NCBI RefSeq assembly: GCF_000187245.1
Contig: NC_027862.1
Coordinates: forward strand, 372,001-436,000
Direction: 5' to 3'
DNA: 64,000 bases
From: Ogataea parapolymorpha DL-1
Taxonomy: Eukaryota; Ascomycota; Pichiomycetes; Pichiales; Pichiaceae
Shown: positions 18,631 through 28,355 of the stretch, one piece after another
How the letters are laid out: each line of letters opens with the position of its first letter
Numbering within the stretch: position 1 is the first letter of the stretch
Notes under the pieces: generated by a model
What the model saw: only the letters and a program-made list of their open reading frames with translations
The model's database searches: none
What the model was told of the DNA's origin: nothing
Program-made: the position numbers and the translations under genes

Positions 18631-20919
18631 ATGAATACAGCTTCTCAATTTCAGCAGAAGCTACAAGCACAACAGCAACCACAACAACAATTCCAATCCC
18701 CTTATATTTATCAACAACAGCAGCAACCTTTTGCTTCTTTGCAAGATGGTTTTATTCAACGTCAGCATCAGAACCAACCTCAATCGGAGGGTTTAAATCC
18801 ATCAAGCTTCTTGGCTCAAACCCTATATCAAGGTGGTTACAGGCCTTCTAATCAATCAGGCCAGCAAAGTCAACTTCAAAGCTTGCACCAACAACTTCAG
18901 CAATTACAGCAGCCAGGAACTCCGCAGCAACAACAGCAACAGTTGTTTTCCCTGCCAGGTCATCAACATCAGTTTCAACAAGCTCAGTCACAGTTGTCAA
19001 GCGGACAGTTGGTCACACAAACCGAACTCAACCCTATTCATGTTGATGCTTCCGTATCAAGTCAGATTCACTGGCAACATCAGATGCAGCTCGCAGTTGT
19101 TGCAAAGAACTCCAATTTGCCTCATTTCTACGCACGTCAAGCCGCATCGTCGTCGAGGAAACTCATAAGCAACCCCGATATGTCGAGTAAACAAGGGACC
19201 TCGCTTGTTGATATAACGAAGTCTCTTCTGGCCAGCGTGCAGGAAAGCCAACAAAGCCAGGATCAACAGCAAACTAATGAAGGTTTGATGCAACACAAAA
19301 AGATGAGCAACGACACTTCAATTGACGAAGAAGAAGAAGATCAGCGCATAAGAATCAAAGAAAACAACACGCAACTCTGGACTGCATTAGATCTCAGTGG
19401 TCAGATGATAACAACCATTTCACCTAAATTATTCCATTATGGTTTCCTTAGAAGACTATACCTCAATGGAAACAACTTGAGAAAAGTACCAGAGGCAATT
19501 TTACAATTGAAATCTTTACGTGTGCTTGATCTTTCGTTCAACATGTTAACGGAACTTCCAGGAGAATTAGGAATGCTTTTCAATTTAAAATATTTATACC
19601 TTTTCGGAAACGATTTGAAAGATGTTCCATATGAATTTGGAAATTTATACCAACTTGAGTTTTTGGGAGTGGAAGGAAATAAAGACTTCAATCAGGAATT
19701 TGTCAACATCATTGCAAAGAAAGGAACCCGTGGCTTGATAATTCATTTAAGGGATGAAGCACCACGCTTGCCTCCTCCTGAACCCCGTAAATGGATAGAA
19801 ATTGGAGATGATGGGGAACCTAATCTAAACCCTGATGAGCAAAAGCCGGCCATTGAATGTGATCTCTCTTCTACCAGCTCTAATTCGTTTACTTTGATGA
19901 GCTACAACACTTTATGTCAACACTATGCCACTCCAAAATTTTTCAAGTACACCCCATCGTGGGCGCTCGCTTGGGAATATAGAAGACAAAAACTTACAGA
20001 CGAAATACTCTCGTACAAAACAAACATCATCTGTCTCCAGGAAGTTGAAACCAAAACATATGAAGAATATTGGGTTCCGTTAATGGAAAGCAATGGTTAT
20101 AAGTCTGTTTTTCATTGCAAAAGTAGAGCGAGAACTATGAATGATAAGAATGCAAAGAAGGTAGATGGTTGTGCTACGTTTTTCCAGACCTCAATGTTCG
20201 AATTGATCGACAAAAAAATCATCGAATACGGAAGAGTGGTAATGACTCAAGACAAATATAAAAAGACTGAGGACATATTCAATAGGTTCATGAACAAGGA
20301 TAACATAGCCTCCATCTCTATATTGCAACATATCCCCACCGGAAATAAGATTGTATTAGCAAACACACATTTACATTGGGATCCTGAATTTAATGATGTG
20401 AAAACAATGCAAGTTGCAGTCCTTTTGGAGGAATTGCGCGTGCTTCTTCTAAAATATACGAATAGCAAAGATGAGTTGAATAAAATTCCATTGGTGATAT
20501 GTGGTGATTTCAATTCCCAGACAGATTCTGCTGTGTATCAATTGTTCTCTCAAGGTTCAGTGAAAGAGCATTATGATATTAAGGGGAGGGATTACGGAAA
20601 GTTCACCTCTGAAGGATGCACGCACCCATTCCATTTGAAGTCAGCCTATGGAGCTATTAACGAGCTTCCATTCACAAATTTCAGTCCTACCTACACAAAT
20701 GTCATAGAATATATTTGGTACTCAACGGGAACATTGTCTGTTAGAGGTTTGCTAGGAGAAATGGATCCCAACTATGCCAAAAGGGTCATTGGACTACCGA
20801 GTGCAGATTTTGTTTCCGATCACTTACCATTGATATCTAAGTTCGAGTTCAAGAAATCATCTTCAGCGAAGAAAGTTAAGGTTGATTTCCGAGATGGCAG
20901 TTTTTCCAGAAAGACTTGA
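18631..20919 (+). CDS. CCR4: CCR4 poly(A)-specific deadenylase catalytic subunit
   Basis: Main deadenylase of the Ccr4-Not complex, which shortens mRNA poly(A) tails. Length is 762 aa from ATG 18631; the open frame extends a little upstream, but only through TTG. Residues 1-235 are extremely Gln-rich. Leucine-rich repeats (about 245-350, e.g. LRRLYLNGNNL) bind Caf1/Pop2. The endonuclease/exonuclease/phosphatase domain spans about 420-745. Visible active-site residues are E471 in CLQEVE, D626 and N628 in GDFN, and D730-H731 in SDHLPL. Q-rich tail plus LRR plus EEP is the fungal Ccr4 layout. A related nuclease gene (NGL type) follows 166 bp downstream in tandem. Confidence 0.96.
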   Translation: MNTASQFQQKLQAQQQPQQQFQSPYIYQQQQQPFASLQDGFIQRQHQNQPQSEGLNPSSFLAQTLYQGGYRPSNQSGQQSQLQSLHQQLQQLQQPGTPQQQQQQLFSLPGHQHQFQQAQSQLSSGQLVTQTELNPIHVDASVSSQIHWQHQMQLAVVAKNSNLPHFYARQAASSSRKLISNPDMSSKQGTSLVDITKSLLASVQESQQSQDQQQTNEGLMQHKKMSNDTSIDEEEEDQRIRIKENNTQLWTALDLSGQMITTISPKLFHYGFLRRLYLNGNNLRKVPEAILQLKSLRVLDLSFNMLTELPGELGMLFNLKYLYLFGNDLKDVPYEFGNLYQLEFLGVEGNKDFNQEFVNIIAKKGTRGLIIHLRDEAPRLPPPEPRKWIEIGDDGEPNLNPDEQKPAIECDLSSTSSNSFTLMSYNTLCQHYATPKFFKYTPSWALAWEYRRQKLTDEILSYKTNIICLQEVETKTYEEYWVPLMESNGYKSVFHCKSRARTMNDKNAKKVDGCATFFQTSMFELIDKKIIEYGRVVMTQDKYKKTEDIFNRFMNKDNIASISILQHIPTGNKIVLANTHLHWDPEFNDVKTMQVAVLLEELRVLLLKYTNSKDELNKIPLVICGDFNSQTDSAVYQLFSQGSVKEHYDIKGRDYGKFTSEGCTHPFHLKSAYGAINELPFTNFSPTYTNVIEYIWYSTGTLSVRGLLGEMDPNYAKRVIGLPSADFVSDHLPLISKFEFKKSSSAKKVKVDFRDGSFSRKT

Positions 20920-21085
20920 GTCATTAGTTTTCTAATTATTTACGTTTACTGCTATGTGATCAGCTATTAGTCGTATTTTTGTGCACTTTATCTTACTGTA
21001 AAAAATAACATTACAATAATCTATCAAAAAAGAAATCCGGGGAAACACAAATAAGTTTTTGGAAAATAATCTTTTAATGAAGTAA

Positions 21086-22234
21086 ATGAAGATTGTTACA
21101 GGATTTAGAAAATACAGGCCTGTAAGTCGATCATTTTCAATCAACTTGGATAATTCTATAACCAGGAGAAGAAATTGGTTTGATGTCAGTCCTTCAAAGC
21201 AACAGTCTGGAAAGGAGACCATTACCGTGTCTACTTATAACCTTCTCTCCCAGCAATACATGTGGCCAGAAGTTTACAATCACATACCTGCAAAATTTAC
21301 AAGCTGGCAGTATAGGCTAGCTCTTATAAACAGGAATCTGACGGACTTATCACGGCTGGCAGATATCATGTGTTTTCAAGAAATGGAATTCAATGTTTAT
21401 CAGGAAACGTGGAAACCCTTGTTGAAAGATCAGGGTTTTGATTCCATTTTTCAAAAAAAGAAGCCCCCGGCCTACTGGATGAAAAGCGAAGACCAGTTAG
21501 ATGGTGTGTCTATTTTTGTCAATTCCAATAAATTTGACCTCCTTAGCTACGAGCCAGTCGAATACTCTGAACACTTTCAAAATCCCGAACATTTCACTCC
21601 AACTCGCGACTTAAGAGAACGTGCTATGTCCAGAAATACTGTTGCTCTCATTGCAACAGTAAGACACAAGAAGACAGGAACTATCATATTTGTGACGAAC
21701 ACACACCTGTATTGGTCTCCTGAATTCCCCGATGTCAAACTTTTGCAAACGTACTTGCTCGTTCGTTTACTCAGGAGAACAATGAGAAATTATTATAAAG
21801 TAAATGACCATCAGCTCAAAGAGATTATGCGCATGGGAGAAGCGAGTGTTCTTTTAGTTGGGGATTTCAATTCCACTCCTGACTCCATGGTTTATGAGTT
21901 TCTACAAAACGGCTCACTGAACATCGCTAAAGACACCCGGTTCAATTATGACTATGGCGAGCTGGAGGGTGCTATATTGAAAACCGGTCTTCTAGGATTT
22001 GAGTCTCAGTACAGATCTTTGGTAAACTCCTCTGAATTTCAGTGCCGTGAGCATAGTCAACCTTTCAAAAGATTTATTGATTATATTTGGGTGAACAAAC
22101 ACAGCAAGAATTTGACACCTATTCGAGTTCTCGGTGACATAGATATTGACTGTGTGGATGAGTTTTCATGGTTTCCTAATGAATCATATCCAAGCGATCA
22201 TCTTCCAATGCTAGCTCAATTTGGAATAACTTAA
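21086..22234 (+). CDS. NGL2: NGL-type endonuclease/exonuclease (Ccr4-like)
   Basis: Metal-dependent EEP-fold RNase. In Saccharomyces, Ngl2 trims the 3' end of 5.8S rRNA and Ngl3 has poly(A) activity. Length is 382 aa with no LRR and no Gln-rich tail, which separates it from Ccr4. The EEP domain fills nearly the whole protein: TVSTYNLLSQQYMW near the start, CFQEMEF (catalytic Glu), FVTNTHLYW, GDFNSTPDS, and SDHLPMLAQFG at the C-terminus. It lies head-to-tail behind CCR4, suggesting ancient tandem duplication or a chance neighbour. Assignment to NGL2 rather than NGL1 or NGL3 is provisional. Confidence 0.8.
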   Translation: MKIVTGFRKYRPVSRSFSINLDNSITRRRNWFDVSPSKQQSGKETITVSTYNLLSQQYMWPEVYNHIPAKFTSWQYRLALINRNLTDLSRLADIMCFQEMEFNVYQETWKPLLKDQGFDSIFQKKKPPAYWMKSEDQLDGVSIFVNSNKFDLLSYEPVEYSEHFQNPEHFTPTRDLRERAMSRNTVALIATVRHKKTGTIIFVTNTHLYWSPEFPDVKLLQTYLLVRLLRRTMRNYYKVNDHQLKEIMRMGEASVLLVGDFNSTPDSMVYEFLQNGSLNIAKDTRFNYDYGELEGAILKTGLLGFESQYRSLVNSSEFQCREHSQPFKRFIDYIWVNKHSKNLTPIRVLGDIDIDCVDEFSWFPNESYPSDHLPMLAQFGIT

Positions 22235-22712
22235 GTTACATTATATACATCAGAAGTGCGCACATTACGATACATCATTAATGTATAACTCTATTTTTCA
22301 GTAGTAGACTTTAAAAGTGTCCATTACAGTTAGTCCTTCCATTGAATCGCATAGGATAGTAATTTTGTGCTTTCTCTAGTCGAGTACGTGAGACTATCTG
22401 TTTTACTTTCTAGGTCAGGAGCATTGGGAAAATGACTGTAATCTCAGATATTCATGATGTAATCCGCCGTTCCCTATCTGCACCGGAACCTAGTTTGAAA
22501 ACTGCCATAAAAGATCGTTCCTGAAAAGCTATTTCGCGTGATCACCCATAAGAATAATACAATACTTTGAATTCTACTAACATTTTTTACCCCGGAACAA
22601 AAACGCGGATTTATCAGGTTTTTGCGTGGGAGTGAATTATTTTTTCCGATGGCTCAAATTATGGTTATTAATGCCTGATCTATAAAATCTTGATAAGGAA
22701 TAATTTTTCGGA
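22235..22712. other. Intergenic between the NGL gene and the NTG gene
   Basis: This 478-bp AT-rich stretch holds the NGL terminator and the NTG promoter. Nothing else was recognised. Confidence 0.35.
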
Positions 22713-23864
22713 ATGGTGTTGAAAAAGATCAAAGACGAGCTTGGTCCCAGCCTGTACTTTACCGAAAGGCAAACAAGGAGATCAAGACTGACTGCTAGTC
22801 CATCAAAAGTTTCGACTATTGATGAGACTAATGATGCGAAAGAAATATATGAATATGAGAGCAAAGAATTGTTAAGCATTTCACCACAATCAAACAAGCA
22901 TCACGATGTAATGAACAGCAAGCGTAGAAGAAGTCAAGTCAAGACGGAGAGCGATTCAAAGGATTTGATAGCAGCAGTTAAAATTAAAAAACAACGCGTG
23001 TCTCGAGCGACTTCCACAGAAACTCTACCTACGCAGCCTCCACCACATTTTTGGCCGATGTACAACGAAATCAAGAAGATGAGAAGCAGGATAAAAGCAC
23101 CCGTTGATGAAATGGGCTGTGCAAATGTTGCGACTACAGTCTCTGGTCTTTCCGAAGGAAAAGTGTACAGATTCCAGTGTCTTATATCGTTGATGCTCTC
23201 TTCTCAAACTAAAGATGAGGTTAACTTTCAAGTGATGAAAATTTTACAGGATTACTTCATTTCCAAAGGCTATGAACATGGTTTGTCGTTGGAGGCCATA
23301 CTAGACATCGACGAACTCGTCTTGGATCAGCTAATTTATAAGGTTGGTTTTCATCGAAGAAAAGCGACATATATAAAACAAACGGCTAACATTCTTCATG
23401 AGAAATACAATGGAGAGATTCCCCGAACAATTGAGGAAATCACTTCTTTTCCTGGTGTCGGTCCAAAAATGGGATTCTTGTTGTTGCAAATAGCTTGGAA
23501 TATCAACACTGGTATTGGAGTGGATACACACATGCAACGAATGGCGAAAATATTCAAGTGGGTACCTGCAAGCAAGAATATGAGTCCCGAATATGTAAGG
23601 CGATGTTTTGAGAGTATGCTTTGGGACCACAAAGAGGAATGGTCAAGAATCAATCCCATTCTAGTTGGTTTCGGTCAAGTTGTTTGTCTACCTCAGAGGC
23701 CACGATGTGATGTTTGCACTTTGTCACGGACAGGTATCTGCCCTGCAGTCGACAAAGCTTTGTTGAAAAAGGCTGATATGGACAAGCAAAATGGTATCAA
23801 GATTGATTCAAAAAGCAGAGGCGATCTTTCCAATTTGATCAAAGACATAGAAGACTTACGTTAA
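22713..23864 (+). CDS. NTG2: Endonuclease III-type DNA N-glycosylase/AP lyase
   Basis: Base-excision repair enzyme that removes oxidised pyrimidines and nicks AP sites. Length is 383 aa. An unstructured basic N-terminus of about 110 residues (nuclear-targeting type) precedes the HhH-GPD fold. The helix-hairpin-helix FPGVGPKMGF carries the predicted catalytic lysine K252, and D271 in GVDTHMQR is the catalytic aspartate. Four cysteines (C325, C332, C335, C343) form an iron-sulfur ligand set with spacing CX6CX2CX7C; the last gap is two residues longer than in E. coli Nth. A retained cluster favours Ntg2 over Saccharomyces Ntg1, which lacks it. Confidence 0.88.
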   Translation: MVLKKIKDELGPSLYFTERQTRRSRLTASPSKVSTIDETNDAKEIYEYESKELLSISPQSNKHHDVMNSKRRRSQVKTESDSKDLIAAVKIKKQRVSRATSTETLPTQPPPHFWPMYNEIKKMRSRIKAPVDEMGCANVATTVSGLSEGKVYRFQCLISLMLSSQTKDEVNFQVMKILQDYFISKGYEHGLSLEAILDIDELVLDQLIYKVGFHRRKATYIKQTANILHEKYNGEIPRTIEEITSFPGVGPKMGFLLLQIAWNINTGIGVDTHMQRMAKIFKWVPASKNMSPEYVRRCFESMLWDHKEEWSRINPILVGFGQVVCLPQRPRCDVCTLSRTGICPAVDKALLKKADMDKQNGIKIDSKSRGDLSNLIKDIEDLR

Positions 23865-23917
23865 GATTCAATCAAGTCCATTTGTTTTCTCCCAATATAC
23901 CTGTGTCCATTGTGTCT

Positions 23918-24283
23918 ATGGAAACTACTGGGACATTGGCAGACACACTGAGTAATTCATCATGGGAAGACATAGTTAAATGATAGTTGAGAAATGCTCT
24001 TATCAATAATTTGAACTTAGTGTTAAAACAGCAGTCTCTTGTTCGTCATTCAATGAAACACCTTGATATTCAAACCCATTCCTGGATTGCGAGATTTAGA
24101 GTTGACCGCTTGAAGCACTCTCGGGTATTTCCGCTCTATGCTTTAACTTATAAACCATTTCCTGAACTGTTGATACCAGACCGAGAACGTTTGAACAGTT
24201 ATTCAAAATTACACCGAAAAGTCAAGGGTGTGACGAACTTGACAGACTTCCGCAGATGTATGGTAAATTCCGATTGGTGGTGA
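23918..24283 (+). pseudogene. Small basic ORF interrupted by tandem stops (TGA TAG)
   Basis: An ATG at 23918 opens 21 codons, then TGA TAG at 23981-23986, and the same frame then stays open for 98 codons to 24283. The second part is rich in Arg, Lys, His and Trp and ends SDWW. Its first ATG is at 24053, giving a possible 76-aa protein. I do not recognise a family. Either this is a relic, in keeping with the decayed gene next door, or the real product is the 76-aa ORF. No donor, branch and acceptor set was found that removes the stops. Confidence 0.4.
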
Positions 24284-24397
24284 TCAACATCAAGAAGCTT
24301 GTTGCTTAAATACAAATGACCAAGCGTTTTGCTTTCCCCCACCAAAAAGACATCAAGATCCCTGTCATATATGAATATGTCTTGTAAATTTATAATT

Positions 24398-25549
24398 CTA
24401 AGGCCTTTTAGTTAAAACATGAGTATTTCCTCGCTTACTACAATATTTTCTTTCATACTCACTAGGAATGCAGTCAACCATCACATTTTTTAAGGATGAG
24501 TAATCGGAAGATACCAAGAAGGAATTGATGTCAGAAACGTGTACATCATAAGGTTCATTATCTTGAAATCTTGAAAAATTGCATTGTGTCTATGATGAGT
24601 CTTCTTGTTGTCGTGCGGCGAACTATGATAGGTTTGTACGCATTGTCGTCTATTTTCAGTAGTATCATTTCAAACTGTTCTAGCACTGCGGCGTCATATA
24701 CATAGGCATAGATCACTTGTGTGTAGTTCGCGTGACGGATTTATCCATTCTCTGGATTTTGCGTCAAGCGTTTACAGAAATAAGACTCGGCTTCTGAAAG
24801 CTCAACATCTTTGTCCGGCGTGTAATTGTCGACAATGTTTCACAGATAACTAGAGATCGGACAACCAACATCCTCAGCTGCCACTTTGTTAGGGGATTGC
24901 AAATCGGGTAGCTTCAAATAACACACAGCTACCATTATTGAATAGCTTTTGATACACTGCTCTGACCTGTGACACGATCCTAGCCTTCAGACACTTGCTA
25001 GCTAATTGATTGATTTGTTCGTCTATTAATATTTTTTGAATGTATTTTGAAGATATGAAGTGTTTTGGAAATTCTTTACAAGTAGGAAACGGCTCAAGTC
25101 TCGAAACATAGGTGAGGGTGAACATAGTTGATTTGCAGTGGCCTCAATGTCCAAATATCTTTGAGCTGAGGATTGTTTCTACAATTTGGGTTGCTGAAAA
25201 TTGGCAGAGTGTTGTTGCTTGATAAATGCAGGATCATTAAAAGTCAGATTCTCATCATTTGCAATACCTTTCTCGTAATTGAGCTCGTCTCGTGCTCCTT
25301 GGGTGGGCTTCTCAGTTTTTTTTGGAAAGAAATTGAGGCTTGAAAAAATGAGGTGTACTTGGCGACCGCCGTGTTAACTAACACTTGCGGGAAAACCCCC
25401 GAATAAAAAGGGCTCTTGATCCCTTTTGCAGATCTTCACGGTCTGATATAAATTTACTTTTCAAGCGCAGACGTTCCACGTTGTCTTTATGCTCACTACT
25501 TACAATTGGCGTTCGTATACTTTTAAACCTCGGAAACTCGGTTGGTCAT
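24398..25549 (-). pseudogene. Decayed protein-coding gene of unknown family, about 380 codons
   Basis: Protein-like sequence runs along the minus strand from a possible ATG at 25549 to a stop at 24398-24400, but in shifting frames. In-frame stops lie at 25378-25380, 25179-25181, 24840-24842 and 24741-24743. Frame changes fall near 25525, in an A8 run (25316-25323), in an A6 run (25032-25037), near 24935 and in a T5 run (24574-24578). Typical fragments are ARDELNYEKGIANDENLTF, LIDEQINQLASKCLKARI and AAVLEQFEMILLKIDDNAYK. Intron explanations were tested by eye; no GT-CTAAC-AG sets bridge the breaks. The family was not recognised. Confidence 0.6.
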
Positions 25550-25876
25550 ATAGTATACTGAAAGGGTTAGCGGTTTCTTATGGTTATAGTGTATGTAAAA
25601 AAGCATATTTTGACAGAATTTTGAGGGTGTTATCTTGAGCATGATGTCATTTCAAATCATTTTATTTACAACTTTTTATTTACAACTTTCCGAAATGCTT
25701 TGTTGACTCAGATGTTTACTAATTTGCTCCACCAAGATCTTTGATTCACATAGATATTACAATACTCTATTTTGAAAGCAACACATTGAGCACAAATGTA
25801 CTACAAAAGTCAAGATTATAGGTAACTGCACTATTCTAAAGATTTCAAGACATTTTTTGTTTGCAAGCAAATCTTA
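25550..25876. other. Intergenic, nothing recognised
   Basis: This 327-bp AT-rich stretch lies between the relic gene and the stop of the next small gene. TTTATTTACAACTTT is repeated in tandem near 25660-25690. No ORF or RNA gene was seen. Confidence 0.3.
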
Positions 25877-26188
25877 TCAATCGTATACAAGCTCTTCTTT
25901 GTTTTTATTATGATATTTCTCCATCGCATGATCTTTGGACGATTTCTTGATCTCTTGGGCAAGCTTTTTTCCCAGCTCACCTTTCTCGTTCTTTTTCCTT
26001 TCCTGTTCGTATCGATCTTTCGCAGCTTTGGCGGCGAGCTCCTTGGCGCTTAGACCGTTAGCTTCATTTTCTGTAGCGCTCCCCAGCCGTTGTCCTTTAT
26101 GTTTAGCAACTTTTGCTTCCACCTGATTTTGAGGAAAAGCAGGATTTCCTGGTCTTTTTGGTGCCTCCTTCGATCCACATAGTCCCAT
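25877..26188 (-). CDS. Small lysine-rich protein with N-terminal dual-acylation motif
   Basis: A 103-aa protein starting at ATG 26186-26188; the frame is open upstream only through GTG. It begins MGLCGSKE: Gly2 fits N-myristoylation and Cys4 fits palmitoylation, so membrane attachment is likely. The rest is a highly charged helix rich in Ala, Lys and Glu (around LSAKELAAKAAKDRYEQERK). The layout (acylated MGLC start plus a charged Ala/Lys helix) resembles metazoan SVIP, a small VCP/p97-interacting protein, but that is only a resemblance. It lies 202 bp downstream of RMD9 on the same strand. Confidence 0.6.
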   Translation of the reverse strand: MGLCGSKEAPKRPGNPAFPQNQVEAKVAKHKGQRLGSATENEANGLSAKELAAKAAKDRYEQERKKNEKGELGKKLAQEIKKSSKDHAMEKYHNKNKEELVYD

Positions 26189-26390
26189 TTTGGAGAGTAA
26201 TATCAAAATCTTGTACAAAGTGAGCACAGATCTCGTGAACAAGGTACTATTCAGCACGGAGTTGGAATACCTCTATCCGAATTGGTCCTCTACAGTAAAG
26301 GTAACCAATAATTTCAGAATAATAAGAAATTGGGAATTGAGCCGAGAAAGTATACAAATAAATTAAAATGATAAAGTTACACACACTTCT

Positions 26391-28178
26391 TTAATTAACC
26401 TTCAAACTTATCTGGTGGTCCTTGACAAAGAAATCCAGTTGATCCAATATTATTTCTTCAGCATCTATTTTTCGAATGTTGTTGAAGATGTGAGAGTAAG
26501 CAGCATTGAGTTTCGTGTCTTCTCGCTGATATGAATAATAGTTTGATGAAGTTGCAAAATATGGTGAGCATTTTTTCCATAGCTTGAAGTACAAATCAAC
26601 TTTTTCTTCCGATACTATTTTAGAGTTGATTGTTGCATCCCTTATAGCAAGCCAGTCCGCATTGGCAATTTTTCTGTAGCCCATAGAAGCATTTGCTGAA
26701 AATAACCTTTGTACTAAATTGATGATTTCAGGGGCTTTCAAAGTCAATGAACCAGAAGCCTTCAAACAACAACGATAGAAAACATTGGTTTTCGGGAAAT
26801 TATATAGGTCTGCTGCTTTGATAATAGTATGGAAGACTTCACTATTATTCCAAGCTGAAGAATTTGTAAGTAAACAATTGAAAAAAGGCTCATCCATCGA
26901 TTTGACGTTAGAATAAGCTTTAATCACCTGTTTGAGATGTTTGATACCATCAGGAGTGCAATGAGGGTATCTCGAAAAAAAAATCTTGAAGAAGAGATCA
27001 TTCAGTGATGATGACATAGAAGCATTAGATCGATGGTGTATCTCGTTATATTTCCAGGTTCGTTCCCAAACCTTCTGCACCGAATTCAAATCATTAGTTG
27101 ATTGCCAGAGCTTCATCATGTATGGTTTGATGTAATTCACTTGTAGAGGAGTAGGGTATGGTAACTGACCTTTCGCAGCGCTCTCGAAAAACATATTTGA
27201 AGTTGCAATATCGGGCGAATAAGCAATAAATGAAAGATGCGCATTCGTCATATAACTCAGCATTTTCGGTGATGGAATTTTATTCAAAATCTCGCATTCT
27301 TTGCAGACATCAGATGTTATTTGTTGGAACAATTCCCCAGCGACATCTATTTCACCTTTCACAAGACAAGCTTTGATCATCCCAACTACTAATTCTGGGT
27401 GAATATCATATTTCCCTTTATTCAGCTTCGCCTTTTTGATTCTGATATGATCATACAAATCTTTGACCTCTTGCAAGTCAAAATCACCCGTATCAACCAG
27501 AAAGTGGATGACACTACCTAAAACTGGCTCCGAATCAAATATTGGTTTCAGTCTATTATTAGTCTTCCCCTGCTCCCAAAATTGTACAGCTTCCTCAATA
27601 AAGCCTAAGTCCTTGTAAGCTTTGAATATGTTAGATATTCCTGCAGGACTGACGTGAAGCGTAGGGTACCTCAATATTTCGTTCGTTACCTTTCTCAACG
27701 CTTCCGTCAAGTAAATTTTCGTGCTTTTTAGCGAGTGATCCAAGTCGTTGTCTAGATTCTTATTCTGCTTGGCCAACTCGTATCTCTGTATTCTTAATCC
27801 ATTTCTTAGAAGAGATATCAAGCTGTCCATCCTGTCTTCTTTTAACTCTCCTGTATGTACAAGATTATCATACAAAGGCATTATTTTATGAATACTTTGC
27901 CAAAATGCCTCAAGTCCGCCGATAACTTTTCCTGTCCTGCTATCATATGTGCAATTTTGGGATGTACACTCGTCGAATGCCACCAGCTGTTTGTAGTATG
28001 GAAGTGATTTTTTTGGCAAATGAGAGATCATATTTTTGAGTTTTGGGAGAAGTTCATTGAAGTTCTGTGTGTGGGTAGCATTCTCCACTTGAGTATTAGA
28101 ATACTGTCTGATATGAACCTGACACCGTCTAACAGTGGTAGTACATACTCTTATAAACCCACGTGATCTCCAATTCAT
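26391..28178 (-). CDS. RMD9: RMD9-like mitochondrial mRNA-stability factor (PPR-like)
   Basis: In Saccharomyces, Rmd9 binds a conserved 3' element of mitochondrial mRNAs and protects them. Length is 595 aa from ATG 28176-28178; the frame runs further upstream only to a TTG. The N-terminus MNWRSRGFIRVCTTTVRR is Arg-rich and free of acidic residues, as expected for a mitochondrial presequence. The body is entirely helical with degenerate pentatricopeptide-like pairs. The segment GLEAFWQSIHKIMPLYDNLV and what follows resembles the Rmd9/Ybr238c family as I remember it. Divergent from RIB7 across 177 bp. Confidence 0.72.
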   Translation of the reverse strand: MNWRSRGFIRVCTTTVRRCQVHIRQYSNTQVENATHTQNFNELLPKLKNMISHLPKKSLPYYKQLVAFDECTSQNCTYDSRTGKVIGGLEAFWQSIHKIMPLYDNLVHTGELKEDRMDSLISLLRNGLRIQRYELAKQNKNLDNDLDHSLKSTKIYLTEALRKVTNEILRYPTLHVSPAGISNIFKAYKDLGFIEEAVQFWEQGKTNNRLKPIFDSEPVLGSVIHFLVDTGDFDLQEVKDLYDHIRIKKAKLNKGKYDIHPELVVGMIKACLVKGEIDVAGELFQQITSDVCKECEILNKIPSPKMLSYMTNAHLSFIAYSPDIATSNMFFESAAKGQLPYPTPLQVNYIKPYMMKLWQSTNDLNSVQKVWERTWKYNEIHHRSNASMSSSLNDLFFKIFFSRYPHCTPDGIKHLKQVIKAYSNVKSMDEPFFNCLLTNSSAWNNSEVFHTIIKAADLYNFPKTNVFYRCCLKASGSLTLKAPEIINLVQRLFSANASMGYRKIANADWLAIRDATINSKIVSEEKVDLYFKLWKKCSPYFATSSNYYSYQREDTKLNAAYSHIFNNIRKIDAEEIILDQLDFFVKDHQISLKVN

Positions 28179-28355
28179 TATAGAATTCTCAGAACAAAAA
28201 TATTTTTTTTTCCCTGTATTTAGAGCTGAAGAATAAAAGATAAAGCTGAATTCTCGGATAAGCAAAATTGTTTTTAATTTTTGAGTTTAGCCAACAGAAT
28301 TGCATTGTTAACTTGTTCAGTACTCTATTAGAACTGGGAGTTTGTGACCGTTTTA

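Noticed and set aside
24398..25549. Reading the broken gene as an intron-rich functional gene
   Set aside because: In view of the 30-nt introns nearby I looked for donor, CTAAC and AG sets across each break. None fits, and several breaks fall in homopolymers or are simple in-frame stops.
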